Assembly (NCBI GenBank): GCA_910589415.1
Contig: OU342633.1
Span: 38,694,210 to 38,758,209 of the forward strand
DNA: 64,000 bases
DNA from: Malachius bipustulatus
Taxonomy: Eukaryota > Arthropoda > Insecta > Coleoptera > Melyridae
Reading direction: 5' to 3'
Below, piece after piece: positions 59,063 to 64,000 of this stretch (position 1 is its first letter; the number at the start of each line of letters is the position of its first letter). The notes beneath the pieces are model-generated. The model made no database searches. It had not been told where the DNA came from and saw only the letters and a list, made by a program, of their open reading frames with translations. The position numbers and the translations under genes are program-made.

Positions 59063-60117
59063 CCAGGCAGCAAGGAATGTTCACTGAATGTTCCCTAAAT
59101 GTTCACCGAACATTAAACATTGCTCTAATGTTAAACAGACTTTCCGAATATTCAGGCAACGTTCAGATTCTAATGTTCGTTTTCAGACCTTGAATAAACA
59201 TTCATTGAACATTAGATACTGAACATTCAAAATGCAATGTTTAATTAACATTCATACAATGTTTAAGATGAAATGTTTATTGCACGCAATTACATACAGG
59301 TACACTGACATCAGGTAAATAACATATACCAAAAAAAATTGGAAAATTACATGCTGAAACGAAAATATTTGACTTAAAAATTGATAAAAACCAGATTTAT
59401 AAACGAGGTGTTGCGCGCGCAGCTCTCTTGTCTATTGCATTCCCAGTATTATCTTATTGTCTTGTGCTCTTGTGTCCAATACCAATATGTCCGCTATTCT
59501 CGGCATTTCATCTTGTTTTTCTAAACTATGAATATACCTATGTATATAGGTATAAAAGTCACAATAAATTATCAGCAAGCTAAGTATTTTATGCTTGTCT
59601 GGTCGGAGAGAGAAGGTGCAGAGAGTGATGCAAACTAATCTAATTCTTCATCCCAGGTATTATAGGTAGGTAGGTATTATGATGTAGACAGGAAGAAGAA
59701 AAACAACACGGAAGAGCAAATGTGACCTTATAATAATAATAATTTATATTGTTCACTGATGGATTGATAAATGGAATACACCTACATAGTAAGTATTATT
59801 TTTTTCAGCTTTTCAGCTCCATATAGGTAATACAATTCTTAGTGATGATCAGTTTGATAAAAAAAACCCAAACATTCACTCAACATTTAAAACTAATATT
59901 CATTGAATGTTTACGAATCTGTCGTTTTTCACATTGGCTGAATGTTCATTTTTGAATGTTCAGTAAACATTCATTTATAAATGTTCACTGAAGCTTAAAT
60001 CTGAACATTCACTGAACATTTAAAACTAACCTTCATTGAATGTTCACGAATCTGTCGTTTCTAACATTGGCTGAATGTTCATTTTTAACATTCAGTGAAT
60101 GTTCGATTGCTGCCTGG
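59063..60117. mobile_element. 1055-bp non-autonomous element with CCAGGCAGCAA ends and subterminal palindromes
   Basis: Terminal inverted repeat CCAGGCAGCAA at both ends. The outer 200-250 bp of each side is crowded with variants of GAATGTTCACTGAACATTC, a self-complementary word, in both orientations. On the right a block of about 132 bp is duplicated (59865-59962 and 60003-60095; shared TTTAAAACTAA, ATTCATTGAATGTT, CGAATCTGTCGTTT, ACATTGGCTGAATGTTC). The centre is AT-rich and non-coding. Such subterminal arrays usually serve as transposase binding sites. I cannot assign the superfamily, and flanking target duplications are not apparent, partly because another element abuts the right end. Confidence 0.75.
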
Positions 60118-60118
60118 G

Positions 60119-60738
60119 TGTAACGAAATCCAAGGCTTCAAAGCAGAGCCAACAGAACAGAGCAGAACAAAGCAGACAGAACAGAACAGAGCAAGAAACA
60201 CAGCAAAACCGAACAGAACAGACGAGAACATTCCAGAGAAAAACAGCAAGACAGAAATTCACAAGACAGGACAGCACAACAAGACAGATCAAAGCGGAGT
60301 AAAACTCCACAGAGCAGAGCAGCAGACCAGAGAAGTACAAAATAGTGGCTCAGAACCTCTACTAAGCGGGACAAAAGCGGGACCCGATAAACGCAGATCC
60401 TTCGTGCCCATAATAGGGACACCCAAGGTACCAGCTCGCTTCAACGAAGAAAGAGCCCTGGGGAAAGGCTACAAGCACGTCAAGGATGTGTACAGACAGA
60501 GCAGTTCCGTGAGACCGCAACCTATTATAGGCAAAGGCGACAGGATATTCCAGGAGCATATCCTCGAGCATTGTCCCGGACCGCTGCCCCGAGCGTCGGC
60601 CTGACAGATGCGGACTTCGACCACGGGGGACTTTGAAAAAAGAAAAATCGCCAAAATGGTTTGGTATAAATTCTATTTGTTTCAGGATATTTCTTTTATT
60701 TTCAGTCGCAGCAATTTTTTTTTATATTGGGCCGGGGA
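60119..60738 (+). mobile_element. Truncated internal region of a gypsy-type element, with 20 bp of 5' LTR
   Basis: It starts TGTAACGAAATCCAAGGCTT, the first 20 bp of the LTR at 60739, then jumps to unrelated A/G/C-rich sequence (repeated CAGAACAGAGCAG). It ends GGGCCGGGGA directly before that LTR, a likely polypurine tract. A 169-codon frame (60095-60604, starting in the neighbouring element) is polar, with many E, K, Q, R, N and T residues, and has no pol motif. I infer the 3'-most internal segment of the family, the rest having been lost by deletion between the 5' LTR and the internal region. Confidence 0.6.
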
Positions 60739-61633
60739 TGTAACGAAATCCAAGGCTTTCGTTGGTAATTATTATTTATTTCATTATTAGAGGGGTTTAT
60801 CTGGAGTGATACAGTTTTTACGGCAGCGATAAACACGTTATCTCCACCAGCACCGGCTATATAAAGAGCGCCAGACAGAAGACTGACCAGAGAGGACCGT
60901 GAGGAATTGACTTGCGAACAACTCTCTCTCTCCTGGGTGAATTGAGCTCGGAGATCAGCTGGGGCATGTAGTGAGTGCTCCATACAGTATACGTAGCCGG
61001 ACACGGTGGGTCGATGAACTGAGTTGACCAAACCGTAACCCGGCGTCGGAAGCGCGACCAGAGTGAAGTGAACTCTGACCGGCGACCGATCAGAATAGGG
61101 AATCAACCGGCGCTGTATTGAGGTACCGGCTGATCCCTTCAGTCCCTACCCGGCCTGTATTGAGGGCCGGATCCAATAACAGCCGTCCCGAGGTCGTGTT
61201 GAGGCATCGGGAGCGGCTTTTGTTTCAGAGAGCGCCTGCCGACGAAGGTCATCGCCCGGACGGCCCCGAGACGCGTATCTTGCATGCGGTCGGGGACAGC
61301 ACAGACCGTGCGACAGCGGCGGCATTACTGATGGTGAGCGGCGAGCAGCGAGGACACCAGCAGCAGCAGTACCGGAAAGGCCAATGGTAAACGAGGCCGC
61401 CTTCGACGCGGTTATCTGAAGCCAATCCGGTCACTCCCCAGAACGAGGGTCGCCCTAACGAGGACGGAACAACCCTAAGATCAGTCGTATGAATAATAGT
61501 ACTAGATCGATTTATTGTAAATATACTTCTTTTGTAAATAAACCATAACAATTTTAATCGACTTGTCACGGGTACAAAGGGGCAATCATCCACTCCTGGG
61601 AACTCACCTCTAGATTCAGAAAATCCCGTTACA
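60739..61633 (+). mobile_element. Gypsy-type 3' LTR, 895 bp
   Basis: TGTAACG...CGTTACA ends. A promoter CTATATAAAG lies near 60867, and a polyadenylation-like TGTAAATAAACC near 61535. It is the same family as 25638-26519, opposite in orientation. The flanks (GGGGA and AACTG) do not match each other, in keeping with internal sequence still being attached at the left. Open frames inside are accidental. Confidence 0.8.
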
Positions 61634-61895
61634 AACTGATATAGTTCAACTCAGAATATCGGAACAAAATTCATAATGTCATATTTCTGAAACCACCAAC
61701 ATGCACCATCGCGTCCCTTTTCCAAGCTCTCATTTTTGCACGCATCGGAGGGATCTACCGAAATGCATCGTGTGCAGCGAACATCACAGTGAAATCATCT
61801 CAAGCAAACAACAACGCGCCTTGAACGGAGGTGAAACATTAGGTCGACATCGTGTGAGCTAGCCTTTAAAATTAGTGAAAAATTTATTAACTCAC

Positions 61896-62048
61896 ATTGT
61901 AAGACTTCTGCGATAACTCTTTGAGTGTGTCATCATAAAAAGCTTCAGAATTTTCCATCCACGCTGAAAAAGCCTCCCGAACATTATCATTCAGATTCCA
62001 TTTCATACTCATTGCTTTATTGAAGGGAATTTCAAATGCAAACTTAGT
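61896..62048 (-). CDS. Internal exon of the unrecognised spliced gene
   Basis: On the reverse strand TTCATTACAG precedes ACTAAGTTTGCA, and 51 codons later AAT is followed by the donor GTGAGT. The exon is 153 bp, phase 0 on both sides. The reading includes EIPFNKAMSMKWNLND, AFSAWMENSEAFYDD and LKELSQKSYN. The acceptor and donor agree well with insect consensus, and the frame continues into the 57.5-kb exon. The exons encoding the N-terminus must lie to the right. None was seen up to the LINE at 63.09 kb, so they are probably beyond the window. Confidence 0.7.
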
Positions 62049-63088
62049 CTGTAATGAATAAAATACATGTAAGTTATAAAAAATTTGCTGCTAATAGACA
62101 CTGAAAAGGGTCCGATACTACTGAGACGTACAGTGCTTTACCACGTATACCTACAACGAAAATTAAAACCCTATTCTATCTATGCTAGTTGTGTGGTCAG
62201 CAATGTCAGCGTATGTTTATTGCAATACACCGACACTCATTCGCTTGCGATGAACAAATTCGCGAAGCTTGCTTTTTGCAATAATAGGTATAAGAAGCTT
62301 TTGGTTATTATTTTTTTTTTTGAAAAAAAGGTTACATGACAAATGATTAGGGCCTTATTATGACCTTGCACCAGGTGATTGTTCCACACTGGTCCCGATA
62401 TTCTTGCATTGGTTTATGCGACTTATCAGAATTCAAGATTTCAGATTTTTAAAAAACTTATCATTTCTTCATGTCCATTGTTTGCAAATGGCAAATATGG
62501 TTAATGGTGAATAAAATCAAATGGTTTTAAAATAAAACCATTTTACTCCTTGGTGCGACCTTATTTGGTACATATATCTTAGTTGGAATAAAACTGGGAC
62601 TTTGGGGACGAAGCTTTGACCTTGCACCTTTTTAACAAAACGTCTCACTGGACTGTAAATATTTTTTACATTTATTAAAAACAAGCTTCCAGTACCTATT
62701 TTTTTTATCAATTCGAGCTGTACTTCACTGGTTTTACATGCTGCCTTGATTCATAAGTCTTTTCAAGATTTCTATTGATAATGTGTTGGGAAATTATAAC
62801 AGCACAATAATACGATTGCATTAATGCAACGAGTATTAATTTAATGTGTACGTGCTGCTACTTGTCGAAGTGTTTTCAACGAGCGCTACCCACAGCGCTT
62901 TCGTCGCTGAGCTCTTCGCCAGGTCTCTCTTCACTGTCTCTTTAGCATTTTAGCTAACTTTATGATCTGGGTTGTTTTCTGCATGAAGATTATTATTCAT
63001 TTCAAGTTTTCAAAATCAAGGCAATTTGATATCGAGTTACTTTACGCCATATTTATTATCTCTAGGATAGTAGGATATATCTAGAGAG
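62049..63088. other. Probable intron or upstream stretch, nothing recognised
   Basis: Short frames only. CTCTTCGCCAGGTCTCTCTT near 62910 has no identifiable role. Confidence 0.35.
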
Positions 63089-64000
63089 AAAAGAAATTGT
63101 AGGAAAACTCCGTGGTGGAACGAACACCTATCCAAGTTCCGGGCAGAAGTTCGAAGGCTTTTCAATAAAGCCAAGCGCGATGGAGACTGGCAGGGCTACA
63201 CGGCAGAACTGACAACCTACAATAAGGAAATCAGGAAAGCTAAACGGAAGAGCTTCAGGGACTTCTGCAGGGATATCACCTCAACACCTGAAGCATCCAG
63301 ACTTCACAAAGCTTTAGCGAAAGGCATTGCTCAGGGAACAATGTCGCTCAGAAAACCTGATGGGAACTACATAGAAAATGAAGAGCAAAGAGCTCTACTT
63401 CTGCTAGAAACTCACTTTCCAGGCAGTGCACTGAAAGTAGGGAACGAGGATTCGTTCGAATCTGGTAAACCCACGAAAGAAGATTGGGAGGTCGCGAAAA
63501 CCATCTGCACCTCCGAAAGACTGAAATGGGCAATTGGCACCTTTCAACCATTCAAATCACCCGGGGTGGATGGCATATTTCCGGCTCTTCTGCAAAGAGG
63601 ACTGGAGGATCTCATGCCACACCTGGTAAGAATATTCAGAAGCAGCCTGGCTATATGATATATACCACAAGCCTGGAGGAAGGCGCAAGTCATCTTTATT
63701 CCTAAGGCAGGAAGAAAGAACACCTCTCTCCCGAAGTCATTTAGACCCATCTGTCTTACCTCCTTCTTACTAAAGACGATGGAGAAAATCATTGATAATC
63801 ACATCAGAACGGAAACACTGAACAGGGGACCACTACACCCAAGCCAGCATGCATACAGAGCGGGCAGATCGACAGAGACCACCCTGTATGAGCTGACAGA
63901 AAAGATTCAGGACACTCTGGAGTACAAGGAAACGGCCATTTGCGCCTTTCTGGACATAGAAGGAGCATTCGACAACACCTCTTGCGATGCTATCAAGAAA
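63089..64000 (+). pseudogene. RNase H-type LINE ORF2, linker to reverse transcriptase, runs off the window
   Basis: One forward frame reads PWWNEHLSKFRAEVRRLFNK, KRKSFRDFC, then the RT start FKSPGVDGIFPALLQ, IPQAWRKAQVIFIPKAG, the SFRPICLTSF block and the HAYRAGRSTETTL block. It ends inside the palm at AFLDIEGAFDN, whose aspartates hold catalytic metal. A TGA at 63656-63658, where such proteins have a glycine-like codon (GGA to TGA), is the only visible break. The left edge at about 63089 is abrupt, so the endonuclease is missing, probably by 5' truncation. Without a functional RT it is likely dead, but the decay is slight. It is related to the 3.2-kb and 23.6-kb LINEs at clade level. Confidence 0.85.

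Larger units (their letters stand above)
57972..61895 (-). other. Phase-0 intron of 3.9 kb carrying transposons
   Basis: Donor GTGAGT (61895 downward) and acceptor GCGCAG (to 57972) on the reverse strand. It houses the TIR element at 59063-60117 and the gypsy-type fragment at 60119-61633. 57972-59062 is otherwise unassigned. Confidence 0.65.

Noticed and set aside
60092..60422. Cysteine- and leucine-rich reverse-strand ORFs resembling membrane proteins
   Set aside because: Antisense of the CAGAACAGAGCAG-type repetitive stretch in the LTR element.
60739..61633. Complete provirus at 60-61.6 kb
   Set aside because: No gag-pol, no full 5' LTR and no matching target duplication.

Overview
The window is AT-rich animal DNA, most likely from an insect. 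It has a GT-AG spliced gene fragment, copia-, gypsy-, jockey-like and RNase H-bearing non-LTR retrotransposons, a hAT-type element with 8-bp target duplications, and many small inverted-repeat elements with TA target duplications. Short GTAGGTA/TACCTAC words are scattered throughout. I cannot name the order or species with confidence. Ordinary genes are sparse and almost everything recognisable is transposon-derived.

Layout. 0-5.6 kb: a small reverse-strand coding-like ORF, a palindromic element, then a dispersed repeat split by a 5'-truncated LINE with a 14-bp target duplication, followed by a decayed jockey-like LINE end. 7.5-8.7 kb: diverged tandem repeats with a period near 145 bp. 9.1-10.5 kb: possible LTR/leader remains ending in a primer-site-like motif. 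14.05-16.17 kb: a complete 2.1-kb solo LTR with an ATAT target duplication, followed by a 428-bp LINE insertion with a 12-bp duplication. 18.6 kb: a near-perfect hairpin. 23.4-26.8 kb: a 200-bp TA element, two LINE remnants, and a gypsy-type solo LTR inside one of them. 27-40 kb: several palindromic elements, a basic 133-aa ORF, and a 645-bp tandem array. 40.7 kb: a tRNA-Lys primer binding site, the trace of another LTR element.

42.4-50.2 kb is the centrepiece: an apparently intact copia element (1440-aa polyprotein, two 332-bp LTRs, 5-bp target duplication, initiator tRNA-Met anticodon-arm primer site). It lies inside an older inverted repeat. Its 3' LTR is split by a 1.7-kb hAT element, which itself holds a 478-bp palindromic TA element. 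This gives a four-level nest whose order of insertion can be read from the sequence.

57.5-62.05 kb holds the last two detectable exons of a reverse-strand gene of unknown function. Their 3.9-kb intron carries a terminal-inverted-repeat element packed with GAATGTTC-type palindromes and, 1 bp further on, a truncated gypsy-type element with its 3' LTR. From 63.09 kb to the window end lies the fingers/palm part of a LINE reverse transcriptase with a single visible in-frame stop.

No tRNA or rRNA gene, CRISPR array or bacterial-type operon was found.
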